From JBDREW01 sp043819385 (GTDB lineage: Bacteria; Patescibacteriota; Minisyncoccia; Minisyncoccales; GWA2-38-27): DNA of 10,615 nucleotides. Shown piece after piece: positions 4,962 through 10,597 of this stretch. The stretch is taken from the NCBI GenBank assembly GCA_043819385.1, contig JBDREW010000035.1:1-10615 (forward strand), written 5' to 3'. The notes beneath the pieces were generated by a model that was not told the DNA's origin, ran no database searches, and was given only the letters and a program-made list of their open reading frames with translations. Every line of letters begins with the position of its first letter. Positions within the stretch are counted from its first letter, which is position 1. Position numbers and translations under genes: made by a program.

Positions 4962-6144
4962 AAAAATTAAAAAAGGGATATTGATTGCATTTGGAGAGAT
5001 ATTCTTAAAGTCAGAAGGAGTGAGAAATCTTTTTCAAAAAAAATTAGAAAGAAATTTAGTTTTTTTTCTTAAGAAAGAAAAGATTGATTTTAAGATTCAT
5101 TATTCTCGTGATAGGATTTTTATTGAAACAGATGAGATTAAAAAAGTTGTGGAAATAATAAAAAATATTTTTGGTATTGTTTGGTTTGCTGAATCTTTTT
5201 ATTTTGTTTCTGAAAAAACTTTTAATAAAACTTATCACAAAATAAATTTAAATGAGTTATCAAAATTTATTGATGATAATTACGAAGAGTGGATAAAAAA
5301 GAATGAGACATTTGCTATTAGATTAAAATTAGAAAAAAATATATTAAAAGAAAATAGAGATAAAGTTATAAAAATAATTGCTCAAAATATAGATAGGAAA
5401 GTTAATCTCTCAAAACCTAAAAAGGAAATGTTTATTGAGATTAGAAGGAATGGCTGGTTTATTTATTTTAAAAAACAAAAAGGGGCTGGAGGTCTTCCAG
5501 CTGGAAGCGGGGGAAAAGTTTTATCTTTGATTTCAGGAGGGATTGATTCTCCTGTTTCTTCTTATCTGTCTGCTAAAAGGGGAGCAGAAAATATGTGGCT
5601 TCATTTCCATAGTTTCCCTTTAGTTTCCAAAAAGAGCATTGACAAAATAGAGGAATGTGTTAATATATTTTTAAGGTATCAAATAGGCTTAAAAATTTAT
5701 TTTGTTCCTTTTAGTGAGGCGCAAATAAAGATTAAGGCAATTGCTCCAGCTAAGTATAGAGTTTTACTTTATAGACGATTAATGTTAAAAACAGCTGAAA
5801 AGATTGCTGAAAAAGAAAATTGTTCAGCTTTGATTACTGGAGAAAGTTTAGGACAAGTGAGTTCACAGACATTAGCTAATCTTAAAATTACTGAAGAGAT
5901 AGTTAAGATTCCTGTCTTAAGACCTTTGATTGCAATGGATAAGGAAGAAATTATTAAGTTGGCTAAAGAGATAGATGTTTTTGAAATTTCAATAAAGCCA
6001 CAAGAAGATTGTTGTACTTTGTTTGTTTCAAAAGGACAAACAGCAAAAGGAAATATTGAAATTGTAAAAGAATTAGAGAAAAAAATCGGAATTAATAAAA
6101 TGATTTTAGAGATTATGAAGAAAGTTGAGATTAAAAGATATTAA
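4942..6144 (+). CDS. thiI: tRNA 4-thiouridine synthase ThiI (no rhodanese domain)
   Basis: Forms 4-thiouridine at tRNA position 8 by adenylating the uridine and adding persulfide sulfur; in some bacteria it also supplies sulfur for the thiamine thiazole. Domain order in the 400 residues: N-terminal ferredoxin-like part with GEIFLKSEGVRNLF, a THUMP RNA-binding domain (about 67-173), the linker GAGGLPAGSGGK, then the PP-loop SGGIDSP (198-204). GESLGQVSSQTL and QEDCCTLF (C357, C358) follow; the catalytic cysteine is in the last motif. The protein ends there, without the rhodanese domain of E. coli ThiI, as in the short Bacillus-type enzymes. The first eight residues (MKTIKTIK) come from an upstream tandem repeat, and the ATG is the last rung of a chain of overlapping mini-ORFs. 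No Shine-Dalgarno is seen. It belongs functionally with iscS and mnmA. Confidence 0.94.
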   Translation: MKTIKTIKIKKGILIAFGEIFLKSEGVRNLFQKKLERNLVFFLKKEKIDFKIHYSRDRIFIETDEIKKVVEIIKNIFGIVWFAESFYFVSEKTFNKTYHKINLNELSKFIDDNYEEWIKKNETFAIRLKLEKNILKENRDKVIKIIAQNIDRKVNLSKPKKEMFIEIRRNGWFIYFKKQKGAGGLPAGSGGKVLSLISGGIDSPVSSYLSAKRGAENMWLHFHSFPLVSKKSIDKIEECVNIFLRYQIGLKIYFVPFSEAQIKIKAIAPAKYRVLLYRRLMLKTAEKIAEKENCSALITGESLGQVSSQTLANLKITEEIVKIPVLRPLIAMDKEEIIKLAKEIDVFEISIKPQEDCCTLFVSKGQTAKGNIEIVKELEKKIGINKMILEIMKKVEIKRY

Positions 6145-6154
6145 CATTTTGGGG

Positions 6155-6183
6155 TTGACTATTATTTAAGCTTAAAATAAGAT
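6155..6183 (+). promoter_or_regulatory. Promoter of the DUF5679 gene
   Basis: TTGACT (6155-6160), a 17-base spacer and TAAGAT (6178-6183) form a good sigma-70 promoter. A perfect TATAAT at 6183-6188 is also present but would need a 22-base spacer. Start of transcription is expected near 6190, giving a leader of about 70 bases. It lies just after the thiI stop, so the next gene is probably its own unit. Confidence 0.6.
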
Positions 6184-6263
6184 ATAATATACTGTGGAAA
6201 ACTAATTATTAATGATTTTAAAGGTCGGTTAGAAAAAAATCTTAATTGAACCTATAAAATATT

Positions 6264-6422
6264 ATGGAAGCATATTGTGTAAAATGTAAAGCTAAACAAG
6301 AAATGAAAGATCCTAATGAAGTAGAATTTAAAGGAAAGGGAGATACTAAAAGAAGAGCAATGAAAGGAGAATGTCCTGTTTGTGGAACAAAGATGTTCCG
6401 AATCTTAGGAAAAAATGATTAG
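6264..6422 (+). CDS. DUF5679 zinc-ribbon protein
   Basis: A 52-codon ORF encodes a protein starting MEAYCVKCKAKQEM, with two CxxC knuckles: C5/C8, and C37/C40 in the motif CPVCGTKMFRI. The pattern YCVKCK...CPVCGTKMFRI matches the small DUF5679 family, which occurs widely as a free-standing zinc ribbon and as a fusion to larger DNA- or RNA-acting proteins. Its function is not established; zinc binding through four cysteines is a safe inference, nucleic-acid binding a reasonable one given the basic centre (KGKGDTKRRAMKG). It has its own promoter upstream and a hairpin terminator downstream, so it appears to be expressed alone. No Shine-Dalgarno is visible before the ATG. Confidence 0.88.
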   Translation: MEAYCVKCKAKQEMKDPNEVEFKGKGDTKRRAMKGECPVCGTKMFRILGKND

Positions 6423-6488
6423 TATTTATCTAATCATTTAAGAATTCATTTCTTAAAAAGAAATTCAGTATTGATTTTCTTTTTCAAT

Positions 6489-6513
6489 AAAATCTCGCTA
6501 TCAGCGGGATTTT
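6489..6513. terminator. Hairpin terminator after the DUF5679 gene
   Basis: AAAATCTCGCT-ATC-AGCGGGATTTT forms an 11-bp stem with one G-T pair and a 3-base loop. The A/T ends of the stem provide the U-tract on either strand, so it may work in both directions. Weaker AT-rich hairpins lie between the stop codon and this site (6417-6435 and 6438-6456). Confidence 0.65.
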
Positions 6514-6536
6514 GTTGTGATGTAATAATTAAAGAA

Positions 6537-6567
6537 AAAACCCCTTGATATTATATCGCGGGGTTTT
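6537..6567 (-). terminator. Terminator of the minus-strand small membrane gene
   Basis: AAAACCCC (6537-6544) pairs with GGGGTTTT (6560-6567). Read on the minus strand the GC stem is followed by six T residues and more T-rich sequence, a classic intrinsic terminator. It lies 26 bases beyond the stop codon of the minus-strand ORF at 6593. Confidence 0.7.
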
Positions 6568-6592
6568 GAGAGGGAGAAAAAGAGAAGCGTTT

Positions 6593-6846
6593 TTAGAGAA
6601 AGAAACGAATTAAGGAGTAAACAAGGATGAGAAAACATAGAATGCAACTAACGAGACAGAATTTCATCCCGAAGGCATTTTCATCAAGTCCTTGTCCTTT
6701 TCGTTTAGAATCGTCATGAGAGTTGCACTCCATTTTTTGAAATTCGTGATAATCTCGCTTATAAACGAAATAACCAAGAATAAGAAGCAGTGTGCCAACT
6801 AGTAACGATCCAAAAAAATATAAAAAACCAAAATACCGTTCATCAT
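6593..6846 (-). CDS. Small two-helix membrane protein, split by a frame change at a T7 run
   Basis: Read on the minus strand, a GAGGAG Shine-Dalgarno (6851-6856) precedes ATG codons at 6846 and 6843, the second at an ideal 7-base spacing. The ATG frame runs MMNGILVFYIF and soon stops (TAG 15 codons on). The neighbouring frame, entered by slipping back one base in the seven-T run at 6812-6818, continues for 72 codons to TAA at 6593. The joined product of about 84 residues has a hydrophobic helix (about 4-29), a charged linker with HDDSKRKGQ (30-61) and a second helix (62-84) containing three cysteines. Promoter, ribosome site and terminator all fit this reading. I do not recognise the family. 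A sequencing error, a true frameshift mutation, or programmed slippage on T7 would all explain it. The base composition is noticeably richer in G+C than in neighbouring genes. Confidence 0.6.
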
Positions 6847-6850
6847 AAAT

Positions 6851-6856
6851 CTCCTC
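6851..6856 (-). promoter_or_regulatory. Shine-Dalgarno GAGGAG of the small membrane gene
   Basis: GAGGAG on the minus strand, 4 and 7 bases before two consecutive in-frame ATG codons. It is the clearest ribosome binding site I saw in the window, where most genes have none, and it favours the ATG frame as the true start. Confidence 0.65.
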
Positions 6857-6890
6857 AAAAAGAAAGTGAAAGAACTAATTTACTACCTAT

Positions 6891-6920
6891 ATTATACAAT
6901 AATAAATTATAATTTGTCAA
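6891..6920 (-). promoter_or_regulatory. Promoter of the small membrane gene (minus strand)
   Basis: On the minus strand, perfect TTGACA (6920-6915), an 18-base spacer and perfect TATAAT (6896-6891). Start of transcription is expected near 6884, giving a leader of about 38 bases that contains the GAGGAG site. Its -35 overlaps that of the divergent promoter at 6914-6944. Confidence 0.8.
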
Positions 6921-6944
6921 GGGCTTGAGCAGATATGCTATAAT
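6914..6944 (+). promoter_or_regulatory. Promoter of the MBL gene, probably leaderless transcript
   Basis: TTGTCA (6914-6919), a 19-base spacer and an extended -10 TGCTATAAT (perfect TATAAT at 6939-6944). The ATG at 6953 is only 9 bases after the -10 box, so transcription should start at or within a few bases of the start codon and leave no leader. The -35 shares six of its seven bases with the minus-strand promoter. Confidence 0.7.
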
Positions 6945-6952
6945 ATCTATAT

Positions 6953-7852
6953 ATGATAAATACTATAAATATATCAAAAAACACTAAAAAGTTGGTTGTG
7001 GGTATATTTAGTTTTTTGTTTTTATCTAATATTATTGCTTGGTCAATTATTTATGATTTAGATAAACCAAAATTTTTAGAAGTGAATTATTTTGATGTAG
7101 GTCAAGGAGATAGTATTTTTATTGAGACACAAGAAGGAAATAAGATTTTAATTGACGGGGGTCCGACCCCCGCAGTTTTAAAGAAGTTGGAAAATAAAAT
7201 GGCTTTTTATGATAAAACAATTGATTTAATAATTTTAACTCATCCAGAAAGTGACCATTATAATGGTTTAATAGAGGTTTTGAAAAGATATAAAGTAAAA
7301 AATATATTATGGACAGGAGTTGTTAGAGATACAAATGAATGGAAAGAGTGGGTAAGATTGATTGAAAAAGAAGGGGCTGATATAAAAATAGCGCAAGCAG
7401 GACAAAGAATAATTTTACAAGAAGAGCCATTGATTTTTATTGATGTATTATATCCTTTTGAAAGCTTGGAGGGACAAGAAGTTAAGTATGCCAATGAAAC
7501 ATCTATTGTAGCTAATTTATTTTATCAGGATGTTTCTTTTTTATTCACAGGAGACATTCCAAAGAAAATAGAAAATCAATTAGTTGAAAATAATGTTTAT
7601 TTAAAAAGCGATATTTTAAAGGTGGCTCATCATGGCAGTAAGACATCTAGTTCAGATGAGTTTATTGAAAATGTATTACCAAAATTAGCAATTATTTCAG
7701 TAGAAAAGGATAATCAGTATGGTCATCCCCATATTGAGGTGTTGTCAAGATTACAAGAATTTGATATACAAGTGTTAAGAACAGATTTGAATGGTGATAT
7801 AAAAATATTGTCAGATGGAAGTAGTTTTAGAATTTTAGGAAAAGATTTTTAA
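6953..7852 (+). CDS. ComEC-like metallo-beta-lactamase-fold hydrolase with N-terminal membrane anchor
   Basis: The 299-residue protein has one membrane helix (about 13-33) followed by a metallo-beta-lactamase domain like the C-terminal domain of the DNA-uptake channel ComEC. Motifs in order: VNYFDVGQGDSIFIE (44-58), LIDGG (66-70), metal-binding THPESDH (H97, D101, H102), FTGD (198-201), VAHHGSK (H226, H227) and YGHPH (H258, H260). The ComEC competence (transport) domain is absent, so it is a free-standing ComEC/Rec2-type hydrolase, probably outside the membrane. A nuclease or phosphodiesterase activity is likely by family, but the substrate is unknown. The codons for GGPTP lie in a GC-rich palindrome (7156-7172) unlike the rest of the gene. 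The mRNA is probably leaderless. Confidence 0.9.
   Translation: MINTINISKNTKKLVVGIFSFLFLSNIIAWSIIYDLDKPKFLEVNYFDVGQGDSIFIETQEGNKILIDGGPTPAVLKKLENKMAFYDKTIDLIILTHPESDHYNGLIEVLKRYKVKNILWTGVVRDTNEWKEWVRLIEKEGADIKIAQAGQRIILQEEPLIFIDVLYPFESLEGQEVKYANETSIVANLFYQDVSFLFTGDIPKKIENQLVENNVYLKSDILKVAHHGSKTSSSDEFIENVLPKLAIISVEKDNQYGHPHIEVLSRLQEFDIQVLRTDLNGDIKILSDGSSFRILGKDF
7156..7172. repeat. GC-rich palindrome inside the MBL gene
   Basis: CGGGGGTC-C-GACCCCCG is a perfect 8-bp palindrome with one central base, inside an otherwise very AT-rich gene. It resembles the palindrome at 10502-10534 (GGGGG, five bases, CCCCCGC). It encodes the conserved GG of LIDGG and the following PTP. Confidence 0.6.
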
Positions 7853-7858
7853 TTTAAA

Positions 7859-8004
7859 AAAAGGGGAAGCTGGAAGAGACCCTAAATTAAGTAGAAAGTA
7901 TTAAGTATTAAGTAGCAAGTATAAATTCTAATATCTAATATCTAATACCTAATACCTAATACCTAATACTTCTAATTGGTCGGGTCTCGGGAAAAGGAGA
8001 AAAG
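7859..8004 (-). repeat. CT-rich palindromic repeat, copy 3, inverted, with TAATACC tandem inside
   Basis: Read on the minus strand it starts TTCCCGAGACCCGACC and ends GGGTCTCTTCCAGCTTCCCC, matching the ends of copy 1 and copy 2. The outer stem is GAGACCC (7876-7882) with GGGTCTC (7982-7988). The loop is expanded with AGTATTA units (about 7895-7920) and several TAATACC/TAATATC units (about 7928-7972), which are nearly complementary to each other, so the insert can also fold on itself. It fills the gap after the MBL gene. Confidence 0.7.
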
Positions 8005-8063
8005 ATTATAAATAATAACTTTAAAATTCATAAATAATAATTTAATAGTTTTTAATTGAAAAT

Positions 8064-8112
8064 TGATTCATTGGAAATTCAATGAAAATTGAAAATTGAA
8101 AATTGAAAATTG
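8064..8112 (+). repeat. AAAATTGAA tandem leader repeat before the kinase gene
   Basis: A 7-bp hairpin (TTCATTG-GAAATT-CAATGAA) is followed by three to four copies of the 7-base unit GAAAATT, ending exactly at the ATG at 8113. It creates two short frames (ATG 8082 and TTG 8096, both ending ...KIEN-stop); the second stop overlaps the gene start as TGATG. A similar leader precedes iscU. I saw no convincing promoter in the remaining gap from 8005 to 8063. Confidence 0.6.
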
Positions 8113-9186
8113 ATGCAAGACATAGAATTTCCAATATTTAAAACAAAATTAGATACGGCTTCAAAAAAGTTTGATTTAACTGATTTTGATCAAAGAGAAG
8201 AATATTTTGAAGCAAAAGCAGGGGATGATATTAGAAAATTAAGAGAATATTTAAAAGACAAAACATTTATTGCCTATCTTTTAGGTAAAAAAAGTTCTGG
8301 AAAAGGAACTTATTCTAAAATGTTTAAAGAAGTTGTTGATAAAGACAAAATAGAGCATTTTTCTATTGGAGATATGATTAGAGAGTTTGATGAGATTCTT
8401 AAAGACGTAGAAAAGAAAAAAGAATTAGTGTCTTTTTTAGAAAAAAATTATAGAGGATTTATGCCATTAAAAGAAATATTAGATTCTTTAGAAAATAGAA
8501 GCACTAAGTCACTTTTACCAACAGAATTAATTTTAGCTTTGGTTAAAAGAGAAATAGTTAAAAAAGGAAAAAAAGCAATATTTATTGATGGATTTCCAAG
8601 AGACATGGATCAAATTTCATATTCTTTGTTTTTTAGGGATTTGATAGATTATAGAGATGACCCTGATGTTTTTGTGTTAATTGATGTGCCAGAAGCAGTA
8701 ATAGATGAAAGAATAAAATACAGAGTGATTTGTCCATTATGCCAAACATCAAGAAGTTTAAAACTTCTTCCAACAAAAGAAGTTAAATATGATAAAGAAA
8801 AACAAGATTTTTCTCTTGTATGTGATAATTCAGATTGTGATGGTGCAAAAATGGTTACAAAAGAAGGAGATGAGTTTGGAATAGAGCCAATTAGGAAAAG
8901 ATTGGCAGTAGATGAAAGTTTAATAAAAAAAGCTTTTTCATTACATGGAATTCCAAAAGTTCTTTTGAGAAACTCAGTTCCATCAGATAAAACAAAAGAA
9001 TATTTTGATGATTATGAAATTACTCCAGAATTTCATTATCAATGGAATGAGGAAAATCAAAAAATAGATGTAATTGAAAAGCCTTGGCAAGTTAAAAATG
9101 ATGAGGGTGTTGATTCTAATAGCTTGATGCCTCCTCCAGTAGTAGTATCTTTAATAAAACAAATGACTAAGGTGTTGGGGTTGTGA
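8113..9186 (+). CDS. Enlarged adenylate kinase-like nucleoside monophosphate kinase
   Basis: P-loop NMP kinase of the adenylate kinase family, which moves a phosphate from ATP to AMP. The 357-residue protein starts with about 50 residues of unassigned N-terminal sequence. Then come the P-loop GKKSSGKGT (58-66), the NMP-binding SIGDMIR (84-90), DGFPRDMDQ (159-167) and a LID region with a zinc-ribbon set CPLC...CDNSDC (C207, C210, C237, C242). Normal adenylate kinases are near 215 residues with GxPGxGKGT; here the P-loop lacks the usual GAPG and the LID is longer, so the exact substrate is unsure. The C-terminus contains HYQWNEENQKID and the ending PPPVVVSLIKQMTKVLGL. A TTG directly before the ATG is a less likely start. 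The gene is followed directly by the promoter of the 6S-like RNA. Confidence 0.82.
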   Translation: MQDIEFPIFKTKLDTASKKFDLTDFDQREEYFEAKAGDDIRKLREYLKDKTFIAYLLGKKSSGKGTYSKMFKEVVDKDKIEHFSIGDMIREFDEILKDVEKKKELVSFLEKNYRGFMPLKEILDSLENRSTKSLLPTELILALVKREIVKKGKKAIFIDGFPRDMDQISYSLFFRDLIDYRDDPDVFVLIDVPEAVIDERIKYRVICPLCQTSRSLKLLPTKEVKYDKEKQDFSLVCDNSDCDGAKMVTKEGDEFGIEPIRKRLAVDESLIKKAFSLHGIPKVLLRNSVPSDKTKEYFDDYEITPEFHYQWNEENQKIDVIEKPWQVKNDEGVDSNSLMPPPVVVSLIKQMTKVLGL

Positions 9187-9187
9187 T

Positions 9188-9217
9188 TTGACATTAGTTA
9201 TTGTCTTTTGATAGGAT
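9188..9217 (+). promoter_or_regulatory. Strong promoter of the 6S-like RNA
   Basis: Perfect TTGACA (9188-9193), an 18-base spacer and TAGGAT (9212-9217), right after the kinase stop codon. Transcription should start near 9224. No ORF of any size follows, which points to a structured RNA product. Confidence 0.7.
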
Positions 9218-9223
9218 GAAGAT

Positions 9224-9356
9224 ACTCCGCTACTTCTAGATTGATTCAAGACTATAACCTTTTTTCGGGAGTCCTATATCTGTGTTTCGCGTGCGAAATA
9301 CTTGCGGACACCCACTTGAAAATTTTTTCTTTGAATCTTTTTAGATATAGCGGGGT
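9224..9356 (+). ncRNA. ssrS: 6S-like regulatory RNA candidate
   Basis: The RNA can form one long rod. A closing stem pairs 9224-9249 with 9331-9356 (outer ACTCCGCTA with TAGCGGGGT, then TCTAGA with TTTAGA, then GATTCAA with TTGAATC). A large bubble with about 16 bases on each side follows (9251-9266 and 9314-9328). The terminal stem has GGGAGTCC (9267-9274) with GGACACCC (9306-9313) and an apical hairpin GTGTTTCG-CGTG-CGAAATAC (9282-9301). A closing stem, open bubble and terminal stem are the hallmarks of 6S RNA, which mimics an open promoter and binds the sigma-70 holoenzyme. The size (about 133 bases) is below the usual 160-200. It has its own strong promoter and lies ahead of a terminator. 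Another structured RNA class cannot be excluded. Confidence 0.6.
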
Positions 9357-9382
9357 TTAGTTTTAATATTGTTTAATATAAA

Positions 9383-9414
9383 ATCTGCGGAAGGGCGACC
9401 CTCCGCAGATTTTT
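9383..9414. terminator. Intrinsic terminator, probably bidirectional
   Basis: ATCTGCGG (9383-9390) pairs with CCGCAGAT (9403-9410) and AGGG with CCCT inside it, with a 3-base loop and one bulge, followed by TTTT. On the minus strand the stem is followed by TTTTA. It can end both the 6S-like transcript and the converging minus-strand gene. Confidence 0.8.
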
Positions 9415-9454
9415 AATTCAAGAATAAATGATTTTACTTTAACGAATCAAGGTT

Positions 9455-9477
9455 CTATCCCGCTTTTAGCGGAATAG
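9455..9477. other. Hairpin after the DUF5671 gene
   Basis: CTATCCCGC pairs with GCGGAATAG with a single mismatch and a 5-base loop. It lies 27 bases downstream of the minus-strand gene but no U-run follows on either strand. It may support 3'-end formation together with the terminator at 9383-9414, or be another solo palindrome. Confidence 0.4.
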
Positions 9478-9503
9478 GTTCTTATATTTAGTTATTTAAA
9501 GAT

Positions 9504-10490
9504 TTAATTTTGAAATTCAGGAGATTCAATATTTTTTTTAAGAAAATTTTCTGGAGAATATAATTCTTTATCAATTGTTCTTTCAAAACATTCTTTGCCT
9601 GCATTATGTTTCCAATTTTCTTGATTTGATTTAGCAATAATTACAGCAGGTTCAATCATTCTTGAATCTGTATTATTATCTCCTTCTAAGTTGAATATAG
9701 CACATAATTCAAACGATAGATCTCCTTTTGTATTATATTCATAATTTTGTCCTGTTTCAGGGTCGGTTGGAACTTTAAATCCGCTTATTTCATCATTTAA
9801 ATTAGATAGATTTTCAGGTAGTTTTTCTTTTTTCTGCCAATAATTTATAATTTGTGACTGAATATTTTGTAAATTATTTATTCGTTCTTGGTCAAGTTTG
9901 CGAAGTCGTTCTTGTTTTGGAGAACCAATAAAAAAGAAACCAGAAATAATTGTAATTGCTACAATTATGATTATTGTCCAAACAAAATATTTTAAACGAG
10001 GAGCTGGATTTTTTCTTTTAACTTCCCATAAATAATATCCAAAAATTAAAAGAGCAATAATAAGCATTGAAAAAGCTTTTAAGATAAAGCGAGTAGTTAT
10101 TTCTCCTTCAAGAAAAACAAGTATAATTTTTACTAAATCGCCAACAATAATAAGAGATGCTACAAATAAAGTAAAATAAATAAGCCATTTTCTTAATCTC
10201 ATTTCACGGATTGCTGGGTTTTTTAAATAAAGTTTATTTAAAAACCAAGAAGATAATATAAATACTGGAAAAATAACAAGAATAGAAGCAAGAGCAAATC
10301 TAATTAAATCAACATATTGATTATGAGAATAATAATTAATATTAGAAAGAGTATCTGGTATTAAGATATTAATATATTGAAAAATTAAAGTAAGAAAGTT
10401 TGCTGTGGCAATATATAGCATTATAATTACAAAAAGATGTAAAAATACATTTTTAGGAGATATACTTGAATTATTGTTTGAATTTTCCAT
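9504..10490 (-). CDS. DUF5671 membrane protein with soluble C-terminal domain
   Basis: The 328-residue protein has five predicted membrane helices (about 16-41, 60-83, 102-127, 134-155 and 168-188). The N-terminal part, HLFVIIMLYIATANFLTLIFQ, matches DUF5671. After the last helix comes a soluble domain: a helical segment with RLRKLDQERINNLQNIQSQI, then PTDPETGQNYEY, FELCAIF and GKECFERTID, with two cysteines (C263, C301) that could form a disulfide. This half resembles the soluble part of pseudopilin-like proteins and probably faces outward. The function is unknown. The frame extends upstream to a TTG at 10529, but that stretch reads through a perfect palindrome, so the ATG at 10490 is preferred. 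No Shine-Dalgarno is visible. It converges with the 6S-like gene. Confidence 0.85.
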   Translation of the reverse strand: MENSNNNSSISPKNVFLHLFVIIMLYIATANFLTLIFQYINILIPDTLSNINYYSHNQYVDLIRFALASILVIFPVFILSSWFLNKLYLKNPAIREMRLRKWLIYFTLFVASLIIVGDLVKIILVFLEGEITTRFILKAFSMLIIALLIFGYYLWEVKRKNPAPRLKYFVWTIIIIVAITIISGFFFIGSPKQERLRKLDQERINNLQNIQSQIINYWQKKEKLPENLSNLNDEISGFKVPTDPETGQNYEYNTKGDLSFELCAIFNLEGDNNTDSRMIEPAVIIAKSNQENWKHNAGKECFERTIDKELYSPENFLKKNIESPEFQN

Positions 10491-10501
10491 ATTTTTTGTT
10501 T

Positions 10502-10534
10502 TTAAGTTGCGGGGGTTGAACCCCCGCAACTTAA
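10502..10534. repeat. Perfect GC-rich palindrome in the leader of the DUF5671 gene
   Basis: TTAAGTTGCGGGGG and its exact complement form a 14-bp stem with a TTGAA loop (15 bp if T-A closes the loop). It ends 11 bases before the ATG on the minus strand, so it would fold in the mRNA next to the translation start. Its core resembles the palindrome inside the MBL gene at 7156-7172. Confidence 0.85.
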
Positions 10535-10567
10535 ATTAATGAATGAATTAATATTTTTTTATATATC

Positions 10568-10597
10568 ATTATATGTAAGAATCCTTAGCGTTGTTTA
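10568..10597 (-). promoter_or_regulatory. Possible promoter of the DUF5671 gene
   Basis: On the minus strand a perfect TATAAT (10573-10568) is preceded at 18 bases by TAAACA (10597-10592), four of six matches to TTGACA. Transcription would start near 10561 and include the palindrome at 10502-10534 in the leader. Beyond this, the last bases of the window show nothing I can assign. Confidence 0.4.

Noticed and set aside
5488..5518. GC-rich stretch with a CTGGA/TCCAG palindrome in thiI, similar to the tail of the CT-rich repeat.
   Set aside because: It encodes GAGGLPAGSGGK, which matches the linker conserved in ThiI proteins in general (GxGGLPxGxxGK), so repeat insertion is not needed to explain it.
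6846..6874. Alternative start of the small membrane protein upstream in the long frame, avoiding any frameshift.
   Set aside because: There is no ATG, GTG or TTG in that frame before the upstream stop; only an ATT directly against the Shine-Dalgarno, which is too close to be used.
7892..7972. TAATACC tandem block considered as a CRISPR-like array.
   Set aside because: The units are 7 bases with no unique spacers; it is a simple tandem repeat.
10491..10529. N-terminal extension of the DUF5671 protein from a TTG codon.
   Set aside because: The added 13 residues are translated from a perfect palindrome; the ATG at 10490 gives a normal N-terminus for the family.
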